DNA of 64,000 nucleotides from Flavobacterium gelidilacus DSM 15343. Lineage in GTDB: Bacteria > Bacteroidota > Bacteroidia > Flavobacteriales > Flavobacteriaceae. The notes beneath the pieces were generated by a model. That model searched no databases. It was given only the letters and a program-made list of their open reading frames with translations, and was not told the origin of the DNA. Where the stretch lies: assembly GCF_000422685.1 (NCBI RefSeq), contig NZ_KE383903.1:139402-203401 (forward strand), given 5' to 3'. Both the position numbers and the translations under genes were made by a program. Every line of letters starts with the position of its first letter. Positions within the stretch are counted from its first letter, which is position 1. Positions 1 through 8,501 of this stretch are shown piece after piece.

Positions 1-428
1 TTAGAGCAGTAGAGGCTGGTGCACACGCATACGCAAGCAGAAATGGAAGCTATTCAAGTTTATCGCATGCTTCTATTGAAAATGGAGTTTTTAAATTTTG
101 GTTGGATATTCCGTTAGCGTTAGGAACTGTTGGTGGATTAACAAGCTTACATCCTTTAGTTAAATTTTCTTTGGAAATGTTAGGAAAACCTTCTGCTCAA
201 GATTTAATGAAAATTGTTGCAGTGACAGGTTTAGCTCAAAATTTTGCTGCTTTACGTTCGTTAACAACAACTGGAATTCAAAAAGGACACATGAAAATGC
301 ATATTCATAATATTTTGAATCAATTTCAAGCAACTAAAGAAGAAAAGGAAAAAGTTATTGCTTATTTTAACGATACAACAGCTTCTCATAGTTTGGTTGT
401 GGATTATTTGGAAATGATTAGAAAGTAA
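1..428 (+). CDS. HMG-CoA reductase, C-terminal fragment
   Basis: Partial at the left edge; the reading frame is open from base 3 and gives about 141 C-terminal residues. The protein should make mevalonate from HMG-CoA, the committed step of the mevalonate isoprenoid pathway. Visible family features are the glycine-rich stretch DIPLALGTVGG and the late GIQKGHMKMH segment, where the catalytic histidine of class II reductases lies near the C-terminus. The tail is short, as in bacterial class II enzymes. It ends in AT-rich sequence 198 bases before a GHMP kinase in the same orientation, and other mevalonate genes lie about 12 kb away. Cofactor preference cannot be judged because the N-terminal part is missing. 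Confidence 0.9.
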   Translation, partial: RAVEAGAHAYASRNGSYSSLSHASIENGVFKFWLDIPLALGTVGGLTSLHPLVKFSLEMLGKPSAQDLMKIVAVTGLAQNFAALRSLTTTGIQKGHMKMHIHNILNQFQATKEEKEKVIAYFNDTTASHSLVVDYLEMIRK

Positions 429-496
429 AAAGTTAACACGAATTTCAAGAATTATCACTAATTAATTCTTTTGAAATAAAGTGTTTTAAATAAATA

Positions 497-625
497 TAGT
501 TTTAGCATGATGAGATGCTGAAACGAGTTCAATTAAAATTTAGTTTTAGTTTCGTGAGATGCTGAAACGAGTTCAGTTAAAAATAGTTTTAGTTTCGTGA
601 GATGCTGAAACGAGTTCAGCATAAA
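497..625 (+). repeat. three tandem copies of a 43-44 bp hairpin repeat
   Basis: Near-identical units start at 497, 541 and 584. Each contains GAGATGCTGAAACGAGTTCA. Only the third copy completes a perfect 8 bp stem (ATGCTGAA/TTCAGCAT, loop ACGAG) at 602-622; the first two have a decayed right arm. The third ends directly against the likely start codon of the following kinase. The same core, ATGCTGAAT-CCA-ATTCAGCAT, recurs at 25466-25486, so this looks like a small dispersed palindromic repeat family. Confidence 0.85.
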
Positions 626-1540
626 ATGAAAAAAGAGACTTATTATAGCAACGGAAAATTATTGTTAACTGGAGAGTATTTGGTTCTTAATGGGGCAAAG
701 TCTCTAGCTGTTCCAACAAAATTTGGTCAAGATTTGGAAGTCATTCCTAGTTTTGGGGAAAAAATAATTTGGAAAAGTTATGATTCAGATGGAAGTATTT
801 GGTTTGAAGACGAAATTCTTTTTGATGCTATACTTGAGAAAACTTCTTTCATTGAAAATAAGGTCAAGACCACTTTAGTCGAAATTTTACACCATGCTTA
901 TTTATTGAATCCTGATTTTATTTCAAAAGCAGAAGGCTATACAATTGAAACTAAATTATCATTTCCTAGATTATGGGGTTTAGGCACTTCGTCTACGTTA
1001 ATAAATAATTTAGGACAATGGTTGTCAATTGACGCATTTGAGTTGCTTACAAACAGTTTTGGAGGCAGTGGTTATGATATTGCTTGTGCACAAAACAACC
1101 AAGCAATTATTTATCATTTGGAAAATGAAAAACCTTTTTTTGAAACTGTTTCATTTAATCCAGAATTTAAAGAACATATTTATTTTGTCTATTTGAATAA
1201 AAAACAAAGTAGCAAATCAGCCATTAATAATTATTTGAACAAACAGTTTTCTTTAGAAAAAGTAAAAATTAAGATTGATAAAATTACAGCATTTGTTTCT
1301 GAAACGAATAATATTGATGATTTTATGTCTGCATTAGAAAAGCATGAAATATTATTGAGTGATGTTTTAGAACAACTTACTGTAAAAGAATCTTTATTCC
1401 CAGATTTTAAGGGAACTGTAAAAAGTTTAGGTGCTTGGGGAGGAGATTTTGTGATGGTTGTTTCAAAAGAAAATCCTTTATTTTATTTTAATAAAAAAGG
1501 ATATGATACTATTTTGAAGTATGAAGAGATGATTTTGTGA
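626..1540 (+). CDS. GYDIA-family GHMP kinase, probable mevalonate-pathway kinase
   Basis: About 304 residues of the GHMP small-molecule kinase superfamily. Near the N-terminus is KLLLTGEYLVL, followed by the ATP-binding loop LWGLGTSST and NSFGGSGYDIACAQ, which contains the GYDIA signature that names this Bacteroidota family, and a C-terminal SLGAWGGDFV motif. I chose ATG at 626 because an in-frame ATG at 602 would translate the hairpin repeat upstream (MLKRVQHK). Its neighbour is HMG-CoA reductase. The window also holds mevalonate kinase and diphosphomevalonate decarboxylase but no recognised phosphomevalonate kinase, so I infer that this enzyme may phosphorylate mevalonate-5-phosphate. The substrate is not proven by sequence. 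Confidence 0.85.
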   Translation: MKKETYYSNGKLLLTGEYLVLNGAKSLAVPTKFGQDLEVIPSFGEKIIWKSYDSDGSIWFEDEILFDAILEKTSFIENKVKTTLVEILHHAYLLNPDFISKAEGYTIETKLSFPRLWGLGTSSTLINNLGQWLSIDAFELLTNSFGGSGYDIACAQNNQAIIYHLENEKPFFETVSFNPEFKEHIYFVYLNKKQSSKSAINNYLNKQFSLEKVKIKIDKITAFVSETNNIDDFMSALEKHEILLSDVLEQLTVKESLFPDFKGTVKSLGAWGGDFVMVVSKENPLFYFNKKGYDTILKYEEMIL

Positions 1541-1560
1541 TTCAAACTACTTAAAACAAA

Positions 1561-1593
1561 AAAAATCCCGAACAAATTGCTCGGGATTTTTTA
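1561..1593. terminator. bidirectional rho-independent terminator
   Basis: An 11 bp perfect stem (AAAAATCCCGA / TCGGGATTTTT, 9 base loop) lies between convergent genes. It has a T-run on one side and an A-run on the other, so it can serve both the GHMP kinase and the foldase gene. Confidence 0.85.
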
Positions 1594-1611
1594 TATGATA
1601 ATGAATTCTTC

Positions 1612-3711
1612 TTATTGAATTCTTAAATCTTCAATTTCAGATTTTGCTTTTAAAGCTTCAATAGCCTTATTAGAGGCAGAACCTTGTGCTTGTGATTTAG
1701 CTTGGTTAACATATGAAGTGTAATTTGGAATTGCATTAGCTTTTACAACAGCTTTTGTTTTAACAACATAAACACCTAAAGTACCGTCAATTAAATCTGA
1801 AGTAGTTCCTGCTTTTTGAGCAAATGCTTTTCCAACAACTTTTGGTTCTGGACCAATGTTCGGCAACAAAGCACTTTTAAAAACAACGTCTGTTGCAGAA
1901 ATAACAGATGCATTAGTTGCTTTTGAAACTTCTTCTAGCGTTTTGCCAGTCATTTTCTTTCTAATGATAACTGCTTTCTTTTCGTTCTTTAAAATTGGTT
2001 CAACTTGAGTTCTTGCGTTTTCAACTGAAGTCAATCCTGAATCGTTTACTGCTTTTAATTTTGCAATAACATAACCTGTTGGCACATCAAAACGTTTTAC
2101 ATTTCCAATTTCAGTGTCTCTTCCAAATGCCCAAAGAACTATTCCTCTTTGTGGACCTACTACTGGAATATTTTCGTCAGATGTTTTAATATTTGGTGCT
2201 TGTGTAACTTCTAATCCCATATCTTTTGCTACCTGAGCAAAATCTTTTGAATTAGCATCAGCTTCAAATTTAGAAGCTTTAGTATAGTTTTGATCAGAAG
2301 TTGCTTCAGATGGCTCATTTTTTTGAGCTACTGTTGCTAACAATACTGAATTATATTTATCCGATACTTTAATTACGTGAAAACCAAAATCTGTTTCAAC
2401 AACACCGATACTTCCTACTGGGCTATCAAATACAAAATCGTTAAATGGTTTTACCATTTGGTTTGGTGCAATATTATCATATTCACCACCAGTTTGTTTT
2501 GAACCTGGATCATCTGTATTAGCAGTTGCTAAAGCTCCAAAACCAGCTGGATTTGCTTTTGCTTGAGCTAATAAACTATTTGCTAAAGCTTGTGCTTCTT
2601 CTTTCGTTCTTTTGATGCTTGGGTCAGCTCTTTCTGCTCCTTCAAAAGCAATTAAAATATGGCTAGCTTTTGCAGCTGCACCAGACTTACTCCCTACTTT
2701 TCTAGATAATTTTTGAAAACCATTATCTGAATAAGGTCCAAAAACTTCTCCTACAGGAAGGTTAAATAATTGTTCTTGATATTCTAATGGTAAATCTTTT
2801 TTTGCAACATAAGTTGAATCAAATTTAATATCAGAATTTTTGTTAACATATTCTGCAACATTAGAAGCATTTCTAAAACTTGGTATTGTATCATTAATAC
2901 CAGTTTCTTTGTTATATTCTACTTTTCCATTCAATAAGCCTTGAATAGAACTTTTCATTTGATCTTCGTCAGCTTTAGATGGTTTGTTTTCAATAAAAAC
3001 CAATTCTAAATCAGCCATTTTATCTGATTTGAATTTTTTCTCATTCTTTTTTATGTAAGCCATAATTTCATCATCTGAAATTTTAACTTCATCATCATTT
3101 ACTGTAGCATATCCAACTGTTACAAAGTCAAAATTTACTTTGTCATTTTCTTCTTCATATAATGCTTGACCTTCAGCTTGTGTAGTTTGAATACCTGACT
3201 TTATTAATGTATAATACATTTGTTCAGTAAACATTCTTTCAACATCAGCTTCAAAAGCTTCCCATTGTGCTTTTTGCTCTGGTCCTTGCTTGTAAAAGTT
3301 AGTACTAACATATTCTTTAAACTTTGCAACATCAAATTTACCTGCTTCGTTTAAGAATTGAGGATTTGATGCAAAGTTAGGATTCTCTTTCATTACATTG
3401 ATTAATTGGTCTGGACCAACACGTAATCCTAATTCCTCATACTGCTCTGCTAAGATAATTCTTTTAACTTCTTGATCCCAAACTCCATTTGAAGCTTGAA
3501 CATTGCTCATACCTTGCTGTTCTGCTTGACCAACTTTTACTTGGAACTCTTGTCCCATAATGTTTTCGCCATTAACAGTACCCGCATATTTTGAACTACT
3601 ACCAAAAGATCCACTTTTAATTACATCTGCTAACACAAAAGAAAATAAGGCTAGTGCGATGATTACTATTAGGAAAAATGAACGTTGTCTAATTTTTGAT
3701 AAAATTGCCAT
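1612..3711 (-). CDS. PpiD/SurA-type peptidylprolyl isomerase, membrane anchored
   Basis: 699 residues. One N-terminal membrane anchor (about residues 11-30) is followed by a large periplasmic region. This holds a SurA/PpiD N-terminal chaperone-like segment (about 40-190), a parvulin rotamase domain (about 346-452, starting ASHILIAFEG and ending with GFHVIKV) and an alanine/lysine-rich C-terminal region. The architecture matches PpiD foldases that assist folding of newly secreted envelope proteins. It is the most downstream gene of a minus-strand envelope cluster (CNNM transporter, small membrane protein, LptC), which fits a role in outer-membrane biogenesis. The parvulin domain looks intact. 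Catalytic activity in PpiD-like proteins varies, so chaperone function is safer than isomerase function. Confidence 0.9.
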   Translation of the reverse strand: MAILSKIRQRSFFLIVIIALALFSFVLADVIKSGSFGSSSKYAGTVNGENIMGQEFQVKVGQAEQQGMSNVQASNGVWDQEVKRIILAEQYEELGLRVGPDQLINVMKENPNFASNPQFLNEAGKFDVAKFKEYVSTNFYKQGPEQKAQWEAFEADVERMFTEQMYYTLIKSGIQTTQAEGQALYEEENDKVNFDFVTVGYATVNDDEVKISDDEIMAYIKKNEKKFKSDKMADLELVFIENKPSKADEDQMKSSIQGLLNGKVEYNKETGINDTIPSFRNASNVAEYVNKNSDIKFDSTYVAKKDLPLEYQEQLFNLPVGEVFGPYSDNGFQKLSRKVGSKSGAAAKASHILIAFEGAERADPSIKRTKEEAQALANSLLAQAKANPAGFGALATANTDDPGSKQTGGEYDNIAPNQMVKPFNDFVFDSPVGSIGVVETDFGFHVIKVSDKYNSVLLATVAQKNEPSEATSDQNYTKASKFEADANSKDFAQVAKDMGLEVTQAPNIKTSDENIPVVGPQRGIVLWAFGRDTEIGNVKRFDVPTGYVIAKLKAVNDSGLTSVENARTQVEPILKNEKKAVIIRKKMTGKTLEEVSKATNASVISATDVVFKSALLPNIGPEPKVVGKAFAQKAGTTSDLIDGTLGVYVVKTKAVVKANAIPNYTSYVNQAKSQAQGSASNKAIEALKAKSEIEDLRIQ

Positions 3712-3787
3712 TTTATAATTTGTTTATTTTTTACAGAAGGCGAAAATACAATTATCTATGAAATAATAAAATACTAAAGCGATATTT

Positions 3788-5059
3788 TTATCTTTTTTCT
3801 TCAGATAATGAAAGTTTTACAAGTTCAATTTTTTTATTGCTTGCAGAATGTATGATTATTTCGAAGTTTTCTATGTGAATTTTCTCTCCATTTTGAGGAA
3901 AATCTTTGGTATAATCAACAATAAAACCTCCTAAAGTAGAATAAGAATCGCTTTCCGGAATTTCTAAATTATATTTTTGATTTATAAATTCAACATCTAA
4001 TCTTGCAGAAAATAAATATACTCCTTCTTCGATTTCTTCGTCAATTTTTTCTTCTCCTAAGTCATGTTCGTCTTCAATTTCACCAAAAAGTTCTTCGATT
4101 ATATCTTCAATTGTGATTAAACCAGAAGTTCCACCGTATTCATCAAGAATAACAGCCATACTTTTTCTTTTTTTGGTCAAAATATCTAGCAAGTCTTTTA
4201 TGAAAATAGTTTCTGGAACATATTCAATTGTCATCATTATTGACTTAGTGTCTTTTGGTTTTTTGAATAATTCAAATGAATGTACATAACCTAGTATATC
4301 ATCAACTGAGTTTTGATATACAATAATTTTTGAATAGCCTGTTTTTATAAATAATTCTCTTAGTTCTTCTATACTATCTTCAATATCAACACCTGAAATT
4401 TCGGTTCTTGGTGTCATAATATCTCTAGCTTTAAGTTCGGAAAACTCTAAAGCATTTTGAAATATCTGAATTTCTGAATCAATCTCATCATTGTCAGACA
4501 CTGAACTCATTTGTTCGTTGATGTAGTTTCCTAATTCTACTTTACTAAAATAATCTTGAACTTGATCACCTTCTGTTTTGAAAAATTTCATCAAGATAAA
4601 ATCTGAAATCCAAATAATAAATTTAGAAACCCAATAAAACAATTGGTGAAAAAAGTAAGCTGGAACTGCGAATAATTTTATTAATTTATTAGAATAGATT
4701 TGAAAAAAAACTTTAGGTAAAAATTCTGCTGTAAATAAAATCAATAATGTTGATAAAACTGTTTGAGAAATTAGGCTTACAAATTCATCTTGAAAAAAGG
4801 GTGACAATGTTTCTAACCATTTAGTTATCAAATCACCTGTTATAAATCCGTAAATTACTAAGGCTACATTATTACCTACTAACATTGCTGTTATAAACTG
4901 TGAAGGTTTTTCGGTAAGTTTATTTAAGATGTTTGCATTAAAATTGTTTTGTCTTTTTTCAATGGACAAAAAAACTTTATTAGATGAAAAATAGGCAATT
5001 TCCATCCCAGAAAAAAAAGCTGAAAGCAATAAACAAATAACTATAATTGTTATTTCCAT
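3788..5059 (-). CDS. CNNM/CBS-domain membrane protein (hemolysin/CorC family)
   Basis: 423 residues. The N-terminal CNNM (DUF21) membrane domain has about four hydrophobic segments over residues 1-180. A CBS pair follows (about 205-325, including RDIMTPRTEISGVD and the EYGGTSGLITIEDIIEELFG signature), then a CorC_HlyC domain (about 340-415). Members are linked to magnesium/cobalt efflux or resistance; the historical name hemolysin is misleading. GldE, a gliding-motility protein of the same fold, is an alternative, but the context here (LptC and a PpiD-type foldase) is not the usual gldD/gldE setting, so I do not name it GldE. The gene lies 22 bases downstream of a small membrane-protein gene and is probably co-transcribed with it. 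Confidence 0.88.
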   Translation of the reverse strand: MEITIIVICLLLSAFFSGMEIAYFSSNKVFLSIEKRQNNFNANILNKLTEKPSQFITAMLVGNNVALVIYGFITGDLITKWLETLSPFFQDEFVSLISQTVLSTLLILFTAEFLPKVFFQIYSNKLIKLFAVPAYFFHQLFYWVSKFIIWISDFILMKFFKTEGDQVQDYFSKVELGNYINEQMSSVSDNDEIDSEIQIFQNALEFSELKARDIMTPRTEISGVDIEDSIEELRELFIKTGYSKIIVYQNSVDDILGYVHSFELFKKPKDTKSIMMTIEYVPETIFIKDLLDILTKKRKSMAVILDEYGGTSGLITIEDIIEELFGEIEDEHDLGEEKIDEEIEEGVYLFSARLDVEFINQKYNLEIPESDSYSTLGGFIVDYTKDFPQNGEKIHIENFEIIIHSASNKKIELVKLSLSEEKR

Positions 5060-5081
5060 AAAAGTGGATTAATTATTATAC

Positions 5082-5258
5082 TTATTTACCGTATTTATTG
5101 TTAAATCTTCTTCTAAAGAAAAACATAAACACTGCAGCAGCTGCAAGCAATAAGCTCATAGTTACACTTTCATTATTTTGATACTTTACATATGCATCGT
5201 AAACAAAAAAAGCTGCGAAAATTATATAAACGTATTGAAATAGTTTTAAAAAACTCAT
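5082..5258 (-). CDS. 58-residue conserved-looking small membrane protein
   Basis: A short frame between lptC and the CNNM gene. It starts at ATG (5258-5256) and ends at TAA (5084-5082). The protein begins MSFLKLFQYVYIIFAAFF, has a second hydrophobic helix (MSLLLAAAAVFMFFF), and finishes with a basic tail, FRRRFNNKYGK. Two membrane helices with a positively charged C-terminus suggest an inner-membrane protein, both ends probably cytoplasmic. It fills a gap in a tightly packed operon, sits 49 bases from lptC and 22 bases from the next gene, and has normal codon use, so I consider it a real gene. The function is unknown; a role in LPS transport or envelope upkeep is only suggested by location. 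Confidence 0.75.
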   Translation of the reverse strand: MSFLKLFQYVYIIFAAFFVYDAYVKYQNNESVTMSLLLAAAAVFMFFFRRRFNNKYGK

Positions 5259-5307
5259 GGTTTAATTTTTGTCAAAAGTATAAATTTTATAAATAACTAC
5301 ACTATAA

Positions 5308-5865
5308 TTAGTCTATATTATTTACTTCACCATTACTTTTCTGCATATTGAAAATTGTAAAATCTTTGCTAAAATCAACTCCAGGTCCTTGAAGAAATCC
5401 CCCTTGACCGTCTGAATATTTGAATTGTTTTTCAGTAAAAAACCATTCGTTTTTCTGATCGTAATATAATTGAGATGTTTCTAAAACTTTATTGTCATAT
5501 GAAATGATTTTTACATTCCCTTGTAAGTCGATTAGGTTGGTTTTTTTATAAGACACTGCATAATCAGCATCAATATAACTTTTATTGTCTTTGTCGTCGA
5601 AAATAGTAACTTTTATACCTTTAGGAAATTCCGTATATGGGTTCTCAAGTGTACCATAATCAATCATCTTTGGACTTACTAAAATAGCTTTTACTTTACC
5701 TGAATCCGTATAAACCAAATTAATTGTATCCGCTTGACCTGATGGGATAAATGTTTTTTGATTCAGTTTTTGTACTTCTTTAAAATTACTTTCACATGAA
5801 AAAAACATAGCCACAGCGAAAACTGTGACTATGTAAGTGAATATATTTTTAAAATTCTTAATCAT
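5308..5865 (-). CDS. lptC: LPS export periplasmic protein LptC
   Basis: 185 residues. The N-terminus is a membrane/lipoprotein signal with a lipobox-like MFFSC around residue 24, followed by a beta-rich domain typical of LptC. The motif-like LVYTDSGKVKAILVSPKMIDY and YDQKNEWFFTE segments match the Bacteroidota LptC family. In the Lpt bridge this protein receives lipopolysaccharide from the LptBFG ABC transporter and passes it to LptA. The start codon lies one base from the stop of the TPR gene, indicating one transcript coaX - barrel - TPR - lptC. The lipobox implies lipid anchoring instead of the single helix of enterobacterial LptC, a common Bacteroidota variant. Confidence 0.85.
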   Translation of the reverse strand: MIKNFKNIFTYIVTVFAVAMFFSCESNFKEVQKLNQKTFIPSGQADTINLVYTDSGKVKAILVSPKMIDYGTLENPYTEFPKGIKVTIFDDKDNKSYIDADYAVSYKKTNLIDLQGNVKIISYDNKVLETSQLYYDQKNEWFFTEKQFKYSDGQGGFLQGPGVDFSKDFTIFNMQKSNGEVNNID

Positions 5866-5866
5866 A

Positions 5867-7234
5867 TTATAGGTTAGGAACTCTTACTGATTCTCCAATC
5901 CAACAATTAAAAGAGATTGTTTTTCCAGCCATATCGCCATTAAAGATATCAGTTTTAGATGGTGCATAACCATTATAAGAAGCTGCTTGTCTATTTGCAG
6001 TTGCCTTTAAAGCTGGATCTACTGCAGCAGCTTTATTTGCATATTGAGCACATAACCAATAAACGGCTCTTTTGTCAAATGGTGTTTTACCACATTCATT
6101 AGAACTACTAGCATATAATTGAGCTATTAACATGTATGCTTGACCAAATGATGGTTTTGCTACCAAAGCTTTTCTTGCATATGCTCTTGCTTGCGATTTA
6201 TTTCCATTACCATACATGGTAGCAATTTTGTAATATACTTTTGCTTTTTTAGTAGCATCAGTAAACAATTGTGCAGATTGGTTAAAATATTCTAAAGCTT
6301 TAGAAGTGTTTTTAGCTCTTTGAGCAGCAACTCCTAACAAATAAGCAGATTCTGCTGTTGGGTTTAATTTATGTAATTGCTCAGATATTTTAGTAAACAA
6401 AGGATCTGAATCACAATCTTTAGCTTCTAAACGTTCAGCAGCTCTTTTTAACCAAAGTACATCTGTTTTCTTTTCTTCAAATGATTTTTGATAGAAAGGA
6501 ATAAGTTTTTCACAAGTAGAAAGCAATACAATTTTTGAATCCATGCTTCCTTTTACAGTACTAAACTGCTCTAGGTTATATTCATTTCTTTCTTTAAGCC
6601 TTGTTTCTTTGTCAGTAAGCTCTTGTTGTGCTTCGATTTTATTTAATAAAACATCTAACTCATCTGAAAGACCTTTTTCTTCTAACTCAAGTTTTTCAGT
6701 GATTTCGTCATATTTGTCAAACACTTGTTGCAACTCAATACCTTTTTTACCTGCTTCATATTCATCTACAAATAATTCAAAATAAGTATATAATGCTTTA
6801 GCAGAAGTAAAATTAGCAGCATCTGTTTTAAATGCATTATCTAAATAACCGTAAGCTTCTTCTTTTGAACCTACATTATTATCTAAAAGTAACATTGCTT
6901 TTTTCACTGTATTACCTGCACCGTTTCCAGGATAATTCTTATCATGTTCGCCATATAAAGCAACTAAGTCTTTTACTTCTTTTTCTTTTTCTTCTGGTGT
7001 TTGTGCATTGTCTAATTTATGCTTTAAAATAAACTCACCATAAATATAAATTGCTTTGTGATAAGCAGGACATTCCTTTCTCATACTTTGTAAATATGGA
7101 TAGGCATCATTATAATCTTTAGACTTAGTAAATTGTACTAAATATTGTAAATCTTCAGTACATTTATCACTTGACTGAGCATTAGTTAAAAAACTAACTG
7201 CTATTAATAACACTAATGTTAATTTCGTTTTCAT
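5867..7234 (-). CDS. secreted TPR-repeat protein
   Basis: About 455 residues. ATG at 7234 gives a clean signal peptide (MKTKLTLVLLIAVSFLTNAQ); a longer frame to 7285 would put 17 unlikely residues in front and overlap the upstream gene. After cleavage the protein is helical, with a charged coiled region about residues 175-235 and TPR-like helix pairs in the C-terminal half (for example AKVYYKIATMYGNGNKSQAR and SFGQAYMLIAQLYA). A small C-terminal module, FNCWIGESVRVPNL, ends it. It is probably periplasmic. Position between an outer-membrane barrel and LptC suggests an adaptor in outer-membrane assembly, but no specific function is recognised. Confidence 0.8.
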   Translation of the reverse strand: MKTKLTLVLLIAVSFLTNAQSSDKCTEDLQYLVQFTKSKDYNDAYPYLQSMRKECPAYHKAIYIYGEFILKHKLDNAQTPEEKEKEVKDLVALYGEHDKNYPGNGAGNTVKKAMLLLDNNVGSKEEAYGYLDNAFKTDAANFTSAKALYTYFELFVDEYEAGKKGIELQQVFDKYDEITEKLELEEKGLSDELDVLLNKIEAQQELTDKETRLKERNEYNLEQFSTVKGSMDSKIVLLSTCEKLIPFYQKSFEEKKTDVLWLKRAAERLEAKDCDSDPLFTKISEQLHKLNPTAESAYLLGVAAQRAKNTSKALEYFNQSAQLFTDATKKAKVYYKIATMYGNGNKSQARAYARKALVAKPSFGQAYMLIAQLYASSSNECGKTPFDKRAVYWLCAQYANKAAAVDPALKATANRQAASYNGYAPSKTDIFNGDMAGKTISFNCWIGESVRVPNL

Positions 7235-7250
7235 TTTATAAAAGTTTGTA

Positions 7251-8501
7251 TTAATCATATTTTCTTTTTTCGAACCATAAATCATTTAAAGATAAACCTA
7301 CGCTTATATTAAAATAATTTTCTTCTATTAAATTATTGTAGATAGTTCCTTTCTTTCCGTATTCAAAACCAAGATTGATATTTGAGAATCTTCCCCCTAC
7401 TGGTAAACCTAGACCAAAATTTATGCCATAATCATTAATTTGCTTAGAATTTATTATTAGACCTGTGTTCTCATATCTAAATCCAGCTCTATAATTAACT
7501 CTACTCCAGTAACTTGTAAAAGAATTGTATTTAGGAATAAAATTTCCACCAACTATTATTTTTTGAGAGTTTTCGAATGTTGCGTTGTTAATATCGTCAA
7601 ATCTATTTCCTAATTTACTATTTTCTTGGTAAATATATTCCAAACCTACAAACCATTTTTTAGGCAAACCAATTCCTGCACCAAGTGTATATTTGGCAGG
7701 AATAACTAATTTAGTATCTGCAACTTCTAAATCATCGTTATCATTTACAAACTCCACTCCACTTACTGTGTATGAAATAGTAGCAAGATTTCTAGAATTA
7801 ACTGAATTCAATTTTGACTCAGGAGAATACCCAAAACTAGTATTCAATGTTAATTTATTAGCTAAACTTTTTGTGTACAACAATGCAAAGTTGGCAGAAA
7901 GACCGGTTATATTTGATTGATTATTTTCTCTTGATCCTAAAATCACGTCTGGGAGAAACACAACAGATTCAGTTTCTATTGTTCCAAAATTATATTGAAT
8001 ATCTAGACCAGCACTGAAGTTATTAGAAAAATTATAAGCTGCACCAGCAAAAACTTTATTAATTCCACCTTGACCAGTAAATCTTGCAGTTCTAAGATCT
8101 CCCTCCAATGACTGATTTTGAATTTTATAACCTACTGCTGAAAATGGCATAAGACCAAATGCTGCTCCAAATTTTCCTAAAGGAAGACCAACGGCTAGAT
8201 AATCTATAGTTGTTCTTTGAGCCGTTTCTTTACCTTGTTCGCTAGATAAATTATTGTAGCTTGTTGTTCCCCCAACTGTAAAGTTTGTGATTTTTAGTCT
8301 CGAATAAGTAGCTGGATTCAATAAGTTTAAATGTATTGAGTCATAGGCAACACCTAACCCTCCCATAGCTCTAGCGTCATGTGTACCTTTAAATTTAATA
8401 TCTCCTAAACCATAAAAAGAATATGGTGAAGAAGTTCCTTCTTGTGCTGAAACAACTAGTGTTGTGAGGAAAATTAATGCAAGAAATAATTTCTTTATCA
8501 T
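7251..8501 (-). CDS. outer-membrane beta-barrel protein, FadL/PorV-like fold
   Basis: 416 residues. The signal peptide MIKKLFLALIFLTTLVVSAQ is followed by an early glycine-rich GLGVAYDSIHLNLLNPATYS segment, typical of FadL/PorV-like barrels where 'NPA' follows the first strands. Alternating hydrophobic strands run to the C-terminus. It overlaps coaX by 4 bases (8498-8501) and is 16 bases from the TPR gene, so the three are co-transcribed. FadL relatives carry hydrophobic ligands, and PorV acts in type IX secretion. Nothing in the sequence chooses between these, and the name should stay generic. Confidence 0.75.
   Translation of the reverse strand: MIKKLFLALIFLTTLVVSAQEGTSSPYSFYGLGDIKFKGTHDARAMGGLGVAYDSIHLNLLNPATYSRLKITNFTVGGTTSYNNLSSEQGKETAQRTTIDYLAVGLPLGKFGAAFGLMPFSAVGYKIQNQSLEGDLRTARFTGQGGINKVFAGAAYNFSNNFSAGLDIQYNFGTIETESVVFLPDVILGSRENNQSNITGLSANFALLYTKSLANKLTLNTSFGYSPESKLNSVNSRNLATISYTVSGVEFVNDNDDLEVADTKLVIPAKYTLGAGIGLPKKWFVGLEYIYQENSKLGNRFDDINNATFENSQKIIVGGNFIPKYNSFTSYWSRVNYRAGFRYENTGLIINSKQINDYGINFGLGLPVGGRFSNINLGFEYGKKGTIYNNLIEENYFNISVGLSLNDLWFEKRKYD

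Noticed and set aside
602..625. earlier ATG for the GYDIA kinase
   Set aside because: Using it would translate the hairpin repeat as the N-terminus; the family start KKETYYSNGKLLLTGEY fits ATG 626.
497..625. CRISPR array from the tandem repeats
   Set aside because: Units are contiguous with no unique spacers, and no cas gene is present anywhere in the window.
3788..5059. gldE (gliding motility) for the CNNM/CBS gene
   Set aside because: The fold is shared, but the usual gldD-side neighbours are absent and the gene lies in an lptC context.
7235..7285. longer N-terminus of the TPR protein
   Set aside because: It adds 17 polar residues before a perfect signal peptide and overlaps the upstream barrel gene.
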